Positions 1 to 11,852 of a DNA stretch of 64,000 nucleotides are shown one piece after another; the stretch's first letter is position 1, and each line of letters opens with the position of its first letter. The notes beneath the pieces were generated by a model that was not told where the DNA came from, ran no database searches, and saw nothing but the letters and a program-made list of their open reading frames with translations. Made by a program: the position numbers and the translations under genes. Origin of the DNA: Epiperipatus broadwayi (taxonomy: Eukaryota; Onychophora; Udeonychophora; Euonychophora; Peripatidae). The stretch is taken from contig JAQFVV010006631.1 in NCBI GenBank assembly GCA_028023455.1, positions 356,374 to 420,373 of the forward strand, given 5' to 3'.

Positions 1-2703
1 AGAACTGATGGATGTAGATTAGGTGTCTGGTTTGGGTATAGTATATTATAAATGTCCCAGTATGTATACTTGTTGTCATTATTGAGTGATATTTTGTTGT
101 ATATTGGCTTGATTTCTTCAATCAGTATGGATAGATATCCATATGAAGGGGGGTGGTCTGTCTGTGGGTATTATACTGATTACACACTTTAGGTCTGGAA
201 ATATTTTTATGGTTGCTGTTATTAGATTCACTGATTTCTGTGTGTAAAAAAATATTGATTGCATGGAGTCCAAGCCCATTGCTATGTGGTGGTCTGCTCA
301 GATTTTTTAAATAAATCGCCACTGTCTTTCTTTTTCATATTAGTTTGTTACAAATTGATGAGATATTAGATATGAATGTTTTTTGCAAATTTGATTATAG
401 GTGTGTAGTAGGTAATTTTTGTAATTATAAGTTGATTAAATAGTGCTACCTTTGTGTATATTGACAGGTATGACTTTTCAAGTGAGGCTGTGATTTTTTC
501 AGCATCTTTTTTTAATTTATTTTGAATTTTTGCCTCATTCCATTGGTTCCAAGGTAGAATGGGAAACCAAGGAAAGCAGATGGTTTACCATTAAACATCT
601 CTGTACAGTGCTTGCCTGTGTATATTGATCATGCAGCAGTTTTATTTGTGTTAATTTTTAAATTAAAATTTGAGGTATAATTCTTGATTATCTCTTGTAA
701 TATGGGAAGGTTGTTTTTAGAGGGGAGGAAAATGGTTACATCATCCATATAGGCTATGCATGATATATTTAAAGCAGGGTTTGGGTTTGAATGCCTTTTA
801 TTTTTTTCTGTATTTCAATTAATAGATGATTTATATATATTGTAAAGAGCAAGGCCCTGAGGGGGCATCCTTGTGGGTTGGATTGACTCAGTCTGAAGAC
901 TGGTGATTTTTTCCCATTCAATGTGATGTAAATTTCATGGCTGAGTAGCAGATTGGCTATTATATATAGTAAGGATGGTGGTGTTGTTGTTTTTTTCCAG
1001 CACATCTAATAATTTGGCTATAGGCACTAAGTCAAATGCTGCCTCAATGTCTAGTTGAACTATAATTGGTGCATATTTCTTTCTTTTTTTATTACTTCGA
1101 TAATTGTTTTGTACATTAAGGCACCCTGGCAATGGATGATCCTTTTTTGGCATATTGTGCTGATGATAACACAGGGAGTATGTGTTGTTCTATTTTCTCC
1201 TTTATACCTCTTTCAAGAATTTTTATTCCTAAAGGTCCCATTGAAATTGGTTGTAGATTAGATAAAGATGATATTGCTTTTGGTTTTTTGTTAAATGGAA
1301 CCATTGCAATTGGGTATAGACTTTGTATATTGTAAATTTTTTGGGATATGTAACGGGCTAGATTGCACAGGTATTTGGCTGTGAAGTGACTAAGATATTT
1401 GAACACAGATTTGGGAATTCCTTGTGGTCCTGGGTGACATGTGTTTTTATTGTTGCAAGTTGAAATACAATGTCAGTTGTTGTTATTGGTGTGTCTGTTT
1501 CAGGGTCTCCAAATATGTCTTCATTTGGTATGTACACTCTTTGTTTTTGCAGTTTTTTTTAAAGTGTTGATATATTGGCTTTATCATGTTATGTCCAGCT
1601 GTTATAGAGCCATATATTTCAAGTGCCATAGGCAATCTGACTGTGGATGGGTATCCCAATGCCCACTATATGTATGCTCTGGTCCAAGTGTGTCTTTGTG
1701 TAAGGTATATATATTTTTCTTTTTTATTGCTATGTATTGCTTTAGTGTGTTGCATGTGTTATTGTACATTTCTGTAAGTTTTTTAATTTGTGTTTGATTA
1801 TCTGTAGTTGGTCTGGAAATGGTTATTATTTTATGTAGTTCATCTGCCAAAGCTAATAATCTGGTAGGCGGTGTTCAATTACAAGTAATATGATTGATGT
1901 TGAAAGAAAGTATATTAGTGAATGCTATATACTTTTGTACTGGATCAAGGGACAGGTTTTGAAGTTTTTGGAGCATTATATATGTTTCTGAATATAGGAA
2001 TTCAGTTGTTTGTGCTGGAAGAAGTATTCACATAGTCTTTTGAAGGGCTATTGTTGTATTCTGTATTTTTGTTAGATCGAGGGTGATGAACTGGGCAGCA
2101 TGATCTGAGATTATAAATGGACAGAGTTCAATATTAAAATAATGATGTAACATTGGTGAGTAGAAACACCAATCAATAAGTGACTTATATCTATTGTTAT
2201 TAAAAGATATTGAGTTTGAGTGAAGAAAACCTTCAAGACTCATAAGTGGGATTGTTATTTTATGGATCGATTTGGTGACAAAAGTTTGGTAGGTCATGTT
2301 GAAGTCTTCCAGGAGTATTATGGGATTTGGTGTTGCTGTAATCATCGAATTTATTGTTGCTATTATTCTGGAGATGATGACAGGGCCTGGTGGTTTATAG
2401 ACAAATACTAGTTTAAATGTGATATTTTTATGATGGAGTGTTATTATGATAAGATTAGAGTCAATATATATAATTTTAAAAGAATCAAAAGGGCAGTGAT
2501 GGTGATGATGATTGCCTTGAGCAGGCACAAAACCCTTGGCTGACTAAATATTTTGATGGACCAATTTGAGAGCTGCTGTATATTTTTGTTTCCAATAGCC
2601 CCAGTATGTGTGGTTGTGTTGTATGTAACCATTTTCTGAGTTCAAAAAGTTTTTTGGTGGCATTTAAGCCTCTAATGTTGAGTGATCCAATTTTTATCTT
2701 CAT
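1..2703 (-). pseudogene. LINE 1 ORF2, endonuclease-reverse transcriptase, frameshifted
   Basis: ORF2 starts at ATG 2703 with MKIKIGSLNIRGLN and PHILGLLETK, the N and E motifs of an APE-type endonuclease. After a frameshift near 2500 the domain continues through EDFNMTY (normally GDFN, so the glycine is lost) and SDHAAQ, near 2300 and 2100. The reverse transcriptase follows in broken frames: PIAMVPFNKK near 1290, LDIEAAFDLVP near 1045, a degenerate NPQGCPL near 870, and IAYMDD near 745. NGLGLHAINIF near 255 is a conserved post-RT motif. At least five frame changes are needed to read it through. The 3' end, including the C-terminal Cys-His motif, lies outside the window. Confidence 0.85.
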
Positions 2704-2767
2704 GTTTTTAGGATAATTTTATAACAGGGTATTGATTTTTATTTATTTTTTAATTTTAAATTTTTGT

Positions 2768-4354
2768 TTATATTGCAGTAGATGGATGCTGATACCTATT
2801 TAAAACTTTGTAGGGTTTATTATCAGTTTTTCTTTCATTTAATATTGGTTTAGACTCTATACAATCAATTTGTGATGAAACCGGACAGTTGACAATTTGT
2901 TGTTGGCTTAAATCCATTTCTATTTCATCATATTCTAGGTTGTATATGTCTGAGTTGTGCTTTTGGTCTGTTTTTTGCCTTTTTGGATTCATGGTTTTTA
3001 GGTGGCTACCTGTCATTCTTTTTCCCTCTGATGTATTCTCTTGAATGCGTGGAAGAGAGGGTTCTATTACATCCATTAAGTTTGATGCAGTTTTGTTTAT
3101 TATTGGTGTCCTTATATTATCTAGATTTATATTTTCATTATATAGCTGTGTGTGTTTATTTTCTGTTTGTTGATTTTTACTTGGTACATCTTTTGTTTTA
3201 TTGAGATGCTGATCCTGTGATGCAATTGCTGTAGTTTGTTTTGTAGTTTCTTGAGAGTTATTGTCGTTTGAATCTTGGGTGTCTATGTTGGTTTTGGTGT
3301 TATTATTTTTTTGGTTGGTCTTTGGGATAGACAATTCTGCTCCATTATCATTTTTGTTTGTGGGTGTTCGAACCTGTTTATTTCCAGTTTCTATTATTGG
3401 GTTGCCAATGGATGTAGTGTTATTAAAATTTTTATTTTCATCATCAGTGGGTTGTTCTGGGGAGAGGATTTTAGTTTGTTCACAGTGATTGCCTTTTGAG
3501 TTATCACACTGAGTTGCTAGGTGGCCCCTATGTCCACAGCCAAAACAATGTGGCTTTAGACCTCTTATGTGAAGACAGAGTGTTGCTTCTTGATCTGTGA
3601 TTTGTGTTGGGATCGTGGCAGCATCTACATTTTTATGGAGTTTTATTTTAAATTCAAAATGATTACTACATATCGGTATAGGTGTGTCTTTTAAATATAT
3701 AGGTTGTAGGGCAATTACTTTTCCAAACGGGTTTATCATTTTTTGAAAATCTTGTAAGTTGTATTTAAGATAAGTATTTTTTAGCACTCCAGTAATAATA
3801 TTTTTCCAGTTTTCATCTATAATTACGAGTGCGTAATTATCGAGTGCTAAAATAGTGGATTGAAAACGTTCTTTTTACTGCTGAGTATAAAAATCAATGG
3901 TTATATATCGAGAATTTGGATGGTCTGCGATACAAGAGATTGTTTCCCATAGTGCATTTTGTGTGATTGCTTCAAATAATAAAGCTTTTGGGAAACGATA
4001 TAATGAGCATTCATTATCGGTTACTATGAGTACTAGCGATATTGGTAAAAACAACCTGCAAAATGTTTCAAATAACATACGAGGCACTGTATTATTGAAA
4101 TTGTCCATCACATTTTCACGCGTTTCTTTTGTCCAGATTGCGGTTGGGGGTTGATTTTCCTCTTGAGTGTGTAGATCAAGATTTTTTATATCATTTGTAA
4201 TTGTTCTACGGAAACGCGGTATTTGGGTTGGTGCTGTAATATTGGTGTTACTTTTAAGTATTTTTGCATATGAAATAGGCGATGTTAAAACTAAAGATGT
4301 TGTTAATTTCGTATTGGTGCTTAACTCGCACATGCTTAACTGGGCAGTAGCCAT
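2768..4354 (-). pseudogene. LINE 1 ORF1, zinc-knuckle nucleic-acid-binding protein, one in-frame stop
   Basis: The frame opens at ATG 4354 (MATAQLSMCE) and stays open except for one TAA at 3875-3877. The reading frame is the same on both sides of the stop. In LINE 2 the aligned residue is glutamine, so a CAA to TAA change explains it. The N-terminal part (about residues 60-270) resembles the same region of LINE 2 ORF1. It is followed by a CCHC knuckle of form CX2CX4HX4C (CFGCGHRGHLATQC) near 3545-3500. The C-terminal third is low-complexity, rich in N, T, K and Q. In related LINEs ORF1 proteins bind element RNA and form the RNP; that role here is inferred from position and the knuckle. The ORF is nearly intact while ORF2 of the same copy is ruined. 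Confidence 0.85.
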
Positions 4355-4550
4355 GATTTTTTTTTTTAAAAAAAAGATATGAATGCACACCGATATTTTT
4401 TTTAAAATCCTCTATTAATCTATTATATGATTCGATTTGTCCTGCATTACATTTGTTTTGCAATACCAAGTTGAAACAAAAGAAAAATATAAATACTTAC
4501 ACCGGAGAACTCAAGGATTGCTTCTTACCTCAGCAGAGATTTGCTGTGGG

Positions 4551-4733
<183 letters not shown>

Positions 4734-4973
4734 TTTTTTTTTCAAAGAATTTTATTAAACAAATGTTACATAGATTTACAACAAACGATTGCATTCTTTT
4801 ACATAGGCAATCATAAGACTTTGGAACAAGTTCTACATTTTAAAATCAATTGTATTTTCCAGTCTAAATAATCTTTGTTTGATGGTTATTCTGTTATAGG
4901 TTTGATGGTTGTCTCATGAGTGACCATGTTGCTGCTACAATGTCTGGAGGGCTAATCTTGTAATCCCGTTCTT

Positions 4974-7900
4974 TTATTTGTTGAATTTTTTTTGTAAATG
5001 TTGCTGGATGTCTTCTTGTATTGTTACCAAATGTAAATGAGCATCTCGTGCACCGCTATGCATATAGTAAAAAAAAGTTATTGCTCGAATTGTTGGGCTA
5101 GAGTTTTTTTTAAAAGATTGTAATATGTTTATTAATGATGTATTTTTCCTTTGGTAAGTTTCTATTAATAATTTACGTGTATTGGATAAACTTGTGCATG
5201 AGTAGAATATATGCTGTTGCGTCTCTTCTGCTGTGAGACAAAGATTGCAAGAAGGATCAATGTTTTTATATAGACGTCTGTATCGAAGGAAATATGATGT
5301 TGGTAATGCATAAAGATTTATTTTTAATATAAAATCAAAATATTTTAGTTCTAATGACCATTTTTTGAAATTTTTCAATAATTGATAATTGCTAATTCCA
5401 AGCATTGTTGTTTGCATGTCTCCAGGATTTTCTGGGTATAATAGTTTGTAAATTTGCCAGTATGAATATTTGTATGTTGCTTCTATGTTAATTTGAGTAG
5501 ATATTGTTGTGACACTTTGTATTAGTGAAGATAAATACTGTGAATTAGGAGGTGGAGTATCCGTTGGTGTAATTGTGAGCAAACATTTTAGTTTAGGAAA
5601 TTGTCTTATTGTTGATGCTAATATGTTGATTGATTTCTGTATATGGAAAGTGTATATAGTGTCCAGTCCTAAACCATTGTTTTCTGTAGATTTGCCAAGA
5701 CATTTAGCGGATACTGCAACTGCTTTGCGTCCCATAGTAGTTTAGTGCATAATGATGATATTTTTGATTTGAAATGTTTAGAGAAATTTATTATTGGAGA
5801 AAAATATGTTATTTTTGTGGTAATTAGCAAGTTGAATAATTGAACTTTTGAGTATATGGATAGGTATGCTTTTGATAGAGAGTTTGATATTTTGTTTATG
5901 AATTCAAGTAATTTGTTTTGTATGTTTTGTCTCATACCATTTGTTCCCAAGTAAAATGGAAATCCCAGAAAAGGAGTGGGTTTGCCTTGAAAGTATTTAG
6001 TATATGTTTTGGTTGTATATATAAACCAAGCTGCTGTTTTATTAGGATTGAATTTTAGTTTGAATTCAGATGAGTATTGATCTAATATTTTTTGTAGTAT
6101 TGGAAATTCTTTGCGTGATTTTAAAAAAAAAAAAATATGATATCCATGTATCCTAAACATGGGATATTTTGTTGTGTGTGTGGAATTTGTATTCCAGCTA
6201 TGTTTTGTTGTATTTTTCTTATTATTGGATCTATGTAGAATGTGAAGATGAGTGAACTTAGTGGTGATCCTTGTGAAATAGATTGTGTTGATTCGAATGA
6301 TGTTGATTTCCTTCTATTGAGTGTGATATGAATTTGTCTATTAAGGAGAAGATTGGCAATTACATAGAGTAGTGTAGGTGGTATTGTGGTGTTGGCTAAT
6401 TTATTAAGAAGTATCTTGCTTGACACTGAATCAAATGCTGCTTGGATGTCTAATTGTACAGCTATTGGTGCATATTTTTTTTTGCTTTTGTATTGTAGTC
6501 ATAATAGTTTTTAAGAGTAATGCTGCTTGTCCTGTAGATGATTGTTTTTTTTTGCAACTTGTAGAGGTGATATAAGTGGAAGTAAGTGTTGTTAGATTTG
6601 ATCTTTGATGACTTTTTCTAAAATTTTAATGGCTAATGTTCCCATAGAAATAGGTCTTAGATTGGTAATTGTTGATATATTAATTTTTTTTATTAAATGG
6701 CACTATGGGTATGGTATTTAGTTCTTTAAGGTTGTAGATTTTTTGAGAGAGATGATTTGCTAGGTTGCAAATATATTTTGATGTGAATTGGCTTAAATGT
6801 GCGAAGACAAATTTTGGTATTCCATTTGTTCCAGGATGACATGTAGTTTTAATTGTATTAAGTTTATCTGCAAATTGTTGTATGTTAAATGGATAATTTG
6901 TTTCTTGTTGTCCAAAGTAATCATCTGAAGGTGTGAATCTTTTATGTTCTTGTAGTTTTTTATTGAAGTAATTAAATATGGGTATTATCATATTCTGTCC
7001 TGCATAGGTCATTCCTTCTATTTCTATTGCCATTGGTACTCTCAATTTTGGTGGATATCCTAGATCCCATCTAATATATGCTCTTGACCATGTGTGTGTT
7101 TGTGAGAGACATATTTTTGCTTCTTTAATTGTTATGTATTCCTTTAGTTTGTTACATGTATTATTGTAAATTTGTGTAGGCTTGTATATATTTTCCTGTG
7201 AGTTATGTGAAGGATGTAACATTGTAATTCTTTTGTGTATTTCATTCGCTATTGTTAGAAGCCTTGAGGGTGGGGTGAGTTGTATGTTAGATGATTTATG
7301 TTGAATGATAGTATATTGATAAATGCCAAGTATTTTTGTATTAGATCAAATATGATAGTATCAAGTTTTCGTAGCATTATATATGTTTCTGAAAATAGGA
7401 ATTCTGGTGTTGATGTTGGAGTGAGCATACGGATTGTTTTTTCTAGCTGAGTGGTGGTTGTTTGAAAGTTCGTTAAATTTATTATAAGTGTTTGTGCTGA
7501 GTGATCAGAGAATGGAGATGGATTTAACTTAATATCTATTAGATGATGAAGCATTGGTGAGTAGAAGCATAAGTCAATTAGTGTTGCAAATCGTTTGTTG
7601 TGGAATGATACTGAATGTAAAGGCAGGAACCCTTCTCCACTCAGAAGAGGTATTGTTAGCTGGTGAAGCCATTTGGTTGTAAATTGATAGTAACTCATAT
7701 TGAAATCACCAATTAATATAGTAGGATAAGAAGTTGATGTTAACATAGAGTTTAATGTGAGAATGATATATGATATTGCTGTAGGTCCTGGTGGAATGCA
7801 GACAAAGATGATGTTAATGGGTGTGATACGGTTATGAAATGTTGTAATTAATAAGTGAGAATCTATGTATAATATTTTAAAATTATCAAATATGATTGTG

Positions 7901-8094
7901 GAAGTTACAATTATTCCAGTACCTGCTTCTGATGTTAAATCATCACGTGAATCTATATGTGAGCCACTATATATTTTGGTTTCTAGGAGACCAAGTATAT
8001 GTGGTTTTACAATACTTATCCATTTACTAAGATGTTGTAGTTTTGATATTGAATTTATTCCTCTAATGTTAAATGCTGTTATTTTAATTTTCAT
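4974..8094 (-). pseudogene. LINE 2 ORF2, endonuclease-reverse transcriptase, catalytic box damaged
   Basis: ATG 8094 opens an intact 279-residue APE-type endonuclease (8094-7255). It has FNIRGIN, GLLETK, GDFNMSY, a TLID segment and SDHSAQ in family order. The region between endonuclease and RT and the RT itself continue in several frames: 7222-6680 with HPGTNGIPKFV, then about 6480-6121 with SQGSPLSSL. The catalytic box reads GYMDII near 6145, so the second catalytic aspartate is missing. The next block, 6160-5669, holds the thumb region. The final open block, 5735-4974, has NGLGLDTIYTF and a Cys-His motif (CNLCL ... HIFYSC). Stop at 4974. Confidence 0.85.
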
Positions 8095-8994
8095 AAAGTT
8101 GTTTTATTGTATGTTGGATGATTGTAATTTTCCTTGGATATATGTGAATTATGATTTGTTTTTTTTTTTTGTTTTTTTAATTTTCTTATGTTATAGTTCT
8201 TGTGGCATGGTTTGTGTAGTTGATGATCTTGTTTCATATGATGTTGTATTTTTAAATTGATGTTTTTTCTGCTTGATATTTTGTTGAAAGGTATTAAATT
8301 CTACTTGTATGTTTTCAGTTGGCAGATCATTTATTATCCTTGTAATTTGTTTTAATTTTTTTAATATCAGGCTTTGTTTTGAGTCGTGCTGTTTTTCTTT
8401 TAGTTTCTTGTGTTGATGTTTCAATGATTGTCTGTGGCGTTATTATAGTTTGCATAATATCTGTTGATGTTTTATTAATTATAATATGAGTCATTTCTGG
8501 ATCCATGTTTTCATCATTTTCTCCTATATTCGTTGAGTTATTTGAGTTTTCAGATTGTTTTTCTGGCGTGTGCGCATTGGCGTTACTATTATCTTTATTT
8601 TTGGGATCGTTGTCTTTTGAGTTTTTTGCCTCATGATCTTTGTTGTTTTCATTATTTTGTATGATAATTTTTAATTTATCTGCTATTGACATGTTAGTTT
8701 GATATTCAATGTTTGATTCATTGTCCTGTTTTTTTTTTGATGTGTAGAAAACTCATTGCATTGAATTGCTAGATGACCTCTTAATCCGCAAGCGTAACAC
8801 TTAGGTTTTAATACTCTTATATATAAACATAGCATTGCTTCTTGATCTAATATTTGTGTTGGAATATTATTTGGATCAATGTTTGAGTGCAACTTTATTT
8901 TAAATTCGTAATTATTTGTTGCTATAGGTATGGGTGTGTCTTTAGAATAGGCTTAATACTTTTCCAAAAGGTTGCATCATATTTTGAAAATCTT

Positions 8995-9103
8995 TGTCTT
9001 GCATTGGTGGTCGAGAGGTCAGCGCGACTGCCTTGCACTTGCAGGCAGTTGCCCGGGTTGCGGGTTCGCGTCCCGGCCGATGCTATGACACTTCAAAAAA
9101 TAA
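8995..9103 (+). mobile_element. tRNA-derived SINE insertion (109 bp) inside LINE 2 ORF1
   Basis: The body holds a tRNA-like head at 9001-9083 and a short tail ending in an A-rich run (9095-9103). It is flanked by an exact 8-bp duplication, AAAATCTT, at 8987-8994 and 9104-9111. Removing the insert restores the LINE sequence as judged against LINE 1 around 3740. G+C content is sharply higher than in its surroundings. The head has a 7-bp acceptor-like stem, an A-box-like TGGTCGAGAGG and a B box GGTTCGCGTCC. There is no long unrelated body, so it is a minimal head-plus-tail SINE. Confidence 0.85.
9001..9083 (+). ncRNA. tRNA-like head of the SINE (not a working tRNA)
   Basis: The ends GCATTGG and CCGATGC pair over 7 bp with one G-T pair. 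GTC/GAC can form a D stem and CGGG/CCCG most of a T stem, with one G-G mismatch at its base. The anticodon-like hairpin has a 5-bp TGCCT/AGGCA stem but a 9-nt loop. A long variable region before the T arm recalls class II (Ser/Leu-type) tRNAs. The abnormal loop and the target duplication argue against a functional gene. The A and B boxes could still support polymerase III transcription. Confidence 0.7.
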
Positions 9104-9735
9104 AAAATCTTCTATTTTGTAGTTAAAATATGTGTTTTTGACTATACCGCTAATAATATTTTATTTATTTTCGTCTACTATTACTACAACGTAATTATCT
9201 ATTGTTTTGATAAGTGTTTGAAAACGCTGTTTTTGACCTGTTTCAAAAAATTCAGTTGCTATATATCTCGGATTAGTGAGATCTGCTATTTTAGAAATTG
9301 TTTCCCATAAATTATGTACACTTATTGCATCATATAGTGCTTGACGAGAAAATCTATAGAGTGAACAATTCGAATCCGTTGCAGCTATTATTATTGATCT
9401 TTGAGAAAAAAAACGCTTGAATGAATTAAAAAGATTTCTAGGGATGGTGTTATTAAAATTTTCAGAAATCTTATTTAACATTTCCTGTGTATATTCGGTA
9501 AGTGGCGGTGGGAAATTTTCTATTGTATTTAGCTCTAATTCCTGTATGTCATTTAATGTAGACGTTCGAAAACGTGTTTTTTTGATATTCATTTGACATT
9601 AATTTATTATTAGAATTATTAAGTTTTAGTAACGCTAGCATACGATTTTTTTTTGTTTGTATTATTGATAGCTAGTATTGGAAATTCGATAGACATATTT
9701 GTATAACAATTAATTTGTTCGTTCTTATTTGGAAT

Positions 9736-9750
9736 CGCCATATTATGGCG
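9736..9750 (-). promoter_or_regulatory. YY1-like palindrome over the LINE 2 ORF1 start
   Basis: CGCCATATTATGGCG is an odd-length perfect palindrome. On the minus strand it contains AATATGGCG, which fits the YY1 consensus AAnATGGCG, with its ATG being the ORF1 start codon. YY1 sites are known in mammalian L1 promoters. A regulatory role here is inference from motif match only. Confidence 0.35.
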
Positions 9751-9760
9751 TACTTTGGAT

Positions 9761-11852
9761 TTTTTTTTTTTTAAAAATATGATTATTTTTAGATTTTTTT
9801 TTAAAAAAAAAATATGCAGAAAAATTATGTTATTATATATAAAGGTACTTGGGTATTATTCCTGCAACCTAGGATAGATAAAACGTGTAATCTTGCGAAT
9901 GTGAAATAAACACGCGCTTTTTATCATCTCGAAAAACGTGTTTTTGAACGTGCACAAAACGTGTCAACAAAACACAATTTCTTACGTCTCAAAACTTCTT
10001 AGTGTCATTTTTTTTTTTTTTTTTTGGAAATTATTGCATTTGCTGATTGAAAATTTTGTTTTTTACATTTTAAAGTTGCTCCTTGTTGTTATTGTAATTT
10101 TGTTTGATCATTTTTAATTTCATCTTCTGAGTTTTTATTCAATCTGATCAAAGTACTGAAAATAACACTTATTTTTTGATTTAGTAACTGAATTAAAATG
10201 TTGATTTTGTTAATACTCCGTTGTTTTCTTTTATCTTCTAAAAGTGCTACATTTTAAAGCAATTTTGGGATGTATTAATTGAAATAATTCGTTGACAGAT
10301 ATTTCTTTATTTAAGAATTAAATTAATACATTAACTTTGTTAATATTGTTGTTGCTTCCTTTTATCTGTTCAAAATGTTGCAACTTATAATTATTTCTCA
10401 AGAATGGAAACTATCTGATCATATTAATGCAATCTCCCTGATTGTTTTTTTAAAATTACGAAATGAAGCGTTGAGTTTGTTATTTATATATTTTTTTCCT
10501 TTTATTTGCTTTCATATAAAAAAACATTTTTACTCCTGCTTACACAGACATGATGACATCTTTTCCATGTTGAATGACATAAGGAACATTTTGCCTCCTG
10601 TCTAAAAACCATCTGATCCAAGTGCTGAAATTAATACTTATTTTTTTATTTAGTAACTGAATTAAAACGTTGACTTTATTAATACTGTTGTTTCCTTTGA
10701 TCGGCTCAAAGTGCTTTAATTTATAGTTATTTCGCCAGTCTAACAACTATCTGATCAGAGTGTTACAATGTACAGTTATTTCTCGTATTACTAATGGAAT
10801 TAATAAGTTCACTTTATATTTACTGCTGTGACTAGATTATTATTACGATGTTGTTTCTTTTTGATTTGCTCAAAGTGCTGCTGTTTTTACAATTTCCAGT
10901 TACTTTTCCAGTCTAAAAAGCATATACTGATCAAAGTGTTGCAATTTACAATTACCCATTTTTCTAATTACTAATTGAATTAATATGTAGACTTTGGTAT
11001 TACTGTGTTTTTCTTTTACTTGCGTTGAGATCAAAAACATTTTTAATTCTTTTTGTAAAACAACTCACCAACTGTTGCAATTTCCAGTTATTTATCCAGT
11101 CGAAAAAGTAACGATTGTAGTGTTGCAATTTAGAGTTATTATTCTATTTTTCGTATTCATTTAATACGTTGACTTTTTTACTAAAAGAGCTGCAGGAATT
11201 TACTGGTTTTTTTTTTTGCATTTACTAATTGAATAAATACGTTGACTTTGTTATTATTTTTTGGACAACATTCGTTTCAAAAAAATAAATTGCTATTGGT
11301 TTACATAGCTTGGTAAGATTCCATTTTTTTAGCATGTACTGCGCAATCACGTGCTCTATAAACATTTCGGGGTAAGAAGTAGGAATGGCGGGGAGATGGT
11401 TGATAATCGCATTTTGTATGTAAGAATTCCTGGAACTACAATACTGTACTCTATTTCAGACAGTAATTAGCCTCTTGTTGAATGTTTTGTAATGTGATTT
11501 TAAAAACTATTTGTACAAATTTCGGTATTTTTTTTGGTTTAAAATCATTCGATTAAATTTAGTGTTCAAGCATCGTCTGCTTATGTTTCTTTCATAGATT
11601 TACTTTTAAAAAGATATATTTGTGTTGTATTAATTTCGTACAGAAAAATGGATCCGGTATGGCTTCATTACTGCAATTTTTTTTTTAAATTGATGGAAGA
11701 AAATTACAAAATTTGGTTCTTTGCGTCAAGTCAAATTTGATTGTTTGCGTCCATCTACATTGCATAGAAGTACGTGTACATTTTCTATAAAATTAATTTT
11801 TGTGTATTTTTCTAAAACTATTGGGTATTATTCCTGCAACCAAGGAAAGAAA
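9761..11852. other. Non-coding AT-rich stretch with ACGTG cluster and old tandem array
   Basis: No gene is seen. From 9881 to 9964 there are four ACGTG motifs close together, including AAAAACGTGTTTTTG. A direct repeat GGGTATTATTCCTGCAACC occurs at about 9851 and again at about 11823. Between these lies the degenerate tandem array described separately. Small open frames here show no recognisable motif. Confidence 0.6.
10080..11270. repeat. Degenerate tandem array, unit roughly 130-200 bp
   Basis: Two landmarks recur in alternation. A CTGATCAAAGTG-like block starts near 10145, 10414, 10610, 10750, 10928 and 11109. A TTGACTTTGTTAATACTG-like block starts near 10204, 10332, 10671, 10808, 10988, 11170 and 11231. 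Spacing is irregular and copies are heavily mutated, as expected for an old satellite or a decayed element with internal repeats. Confidence 0.6.

Larger units (their letters stand above)
1..4550 (-). mobile_element. LINE 1: two-ORF non-LTR retrotransposon, 3' end cut by window
   Basis: Read on the minus strand, this is a 5' leader (4550-4355), ORF1 (4354-2768), a 64-bp spacer and ORF2 (2703 to beyond position 1). ORF1 carries a CCHC zinc knuckle. ORF2 starts with an APE-type endonuclease and continues into a reverse transcriptase with a YMDD box near 739-752. The element's 5' end abuts a (TAA)n tract directly, with no unique flank between. It is closely related in layout and protein sequence to LINE 2 and LINE 4. 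The zinc knuckle, APE domain and ORF2 opening recall L1/Tx1-type elements, but clade assignment is my inference and needs a phylogeny. ORF2 is broken in many places, so the copy is dead. Confidence 0.9.
8191..9741 (-). pseudogene. LINE 2 ORF1, zinc-knuckle protein, SINE-interrupted and frameshifted
   Basis: The likely start is ATG 9741 (MAIPNKNEQI), because the segment ending SYASVTKT aligns with SYAKILKS of LINE 1. A TAA and frame change near 9620 break it, and the frame resumes as MNIKKTRFR at 9592. That N-terminal domain runs to about 9161 (NFNNTIPRNLF, CSLYRFSRQAL). The tRNA-derived SINE at 8995-9103 splits the next part. The CCHC knuckle (CYACGLRGHLAIQC) lies near 8795-8750. The asparagine- and lysine-rich C-terminal region follows in two more frames and ends at 8191. 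Confidence 0.8.
4741..9760 (-). mobile_element. LINE 2: near full-length two-ORF non-LTR retrotransposon
   Basis: Reading right to left on the minus strand: ORF1 from ATG 9741, a 96-bp spacer, ORF2 from ATG 8094 to the stop at 4974, then a 3' UTR ending in an A-rich run and (TAA)n. Protein order and motifs match LINE 1 and LINE 4. ORF1 is interrupted by a SINE and several frameshifts; ORF2 has frameshifts, and the RT box reads YMDI in place of YMDD. The 5' limit is set by the first ORF1 ATG plus a short leader and is approximate. Unlike LINEs 1, 3 and 4 there is no (TTA)n at its 5' end. Confidence 0.9.

Noticed and set aside
9001-9083. Functional tRNA gene
   Set aside because: The 9-nt anticodon loop, the T-stem mismatch, the A-rich tail and the 8-bp target duplication indicate a SINE head.
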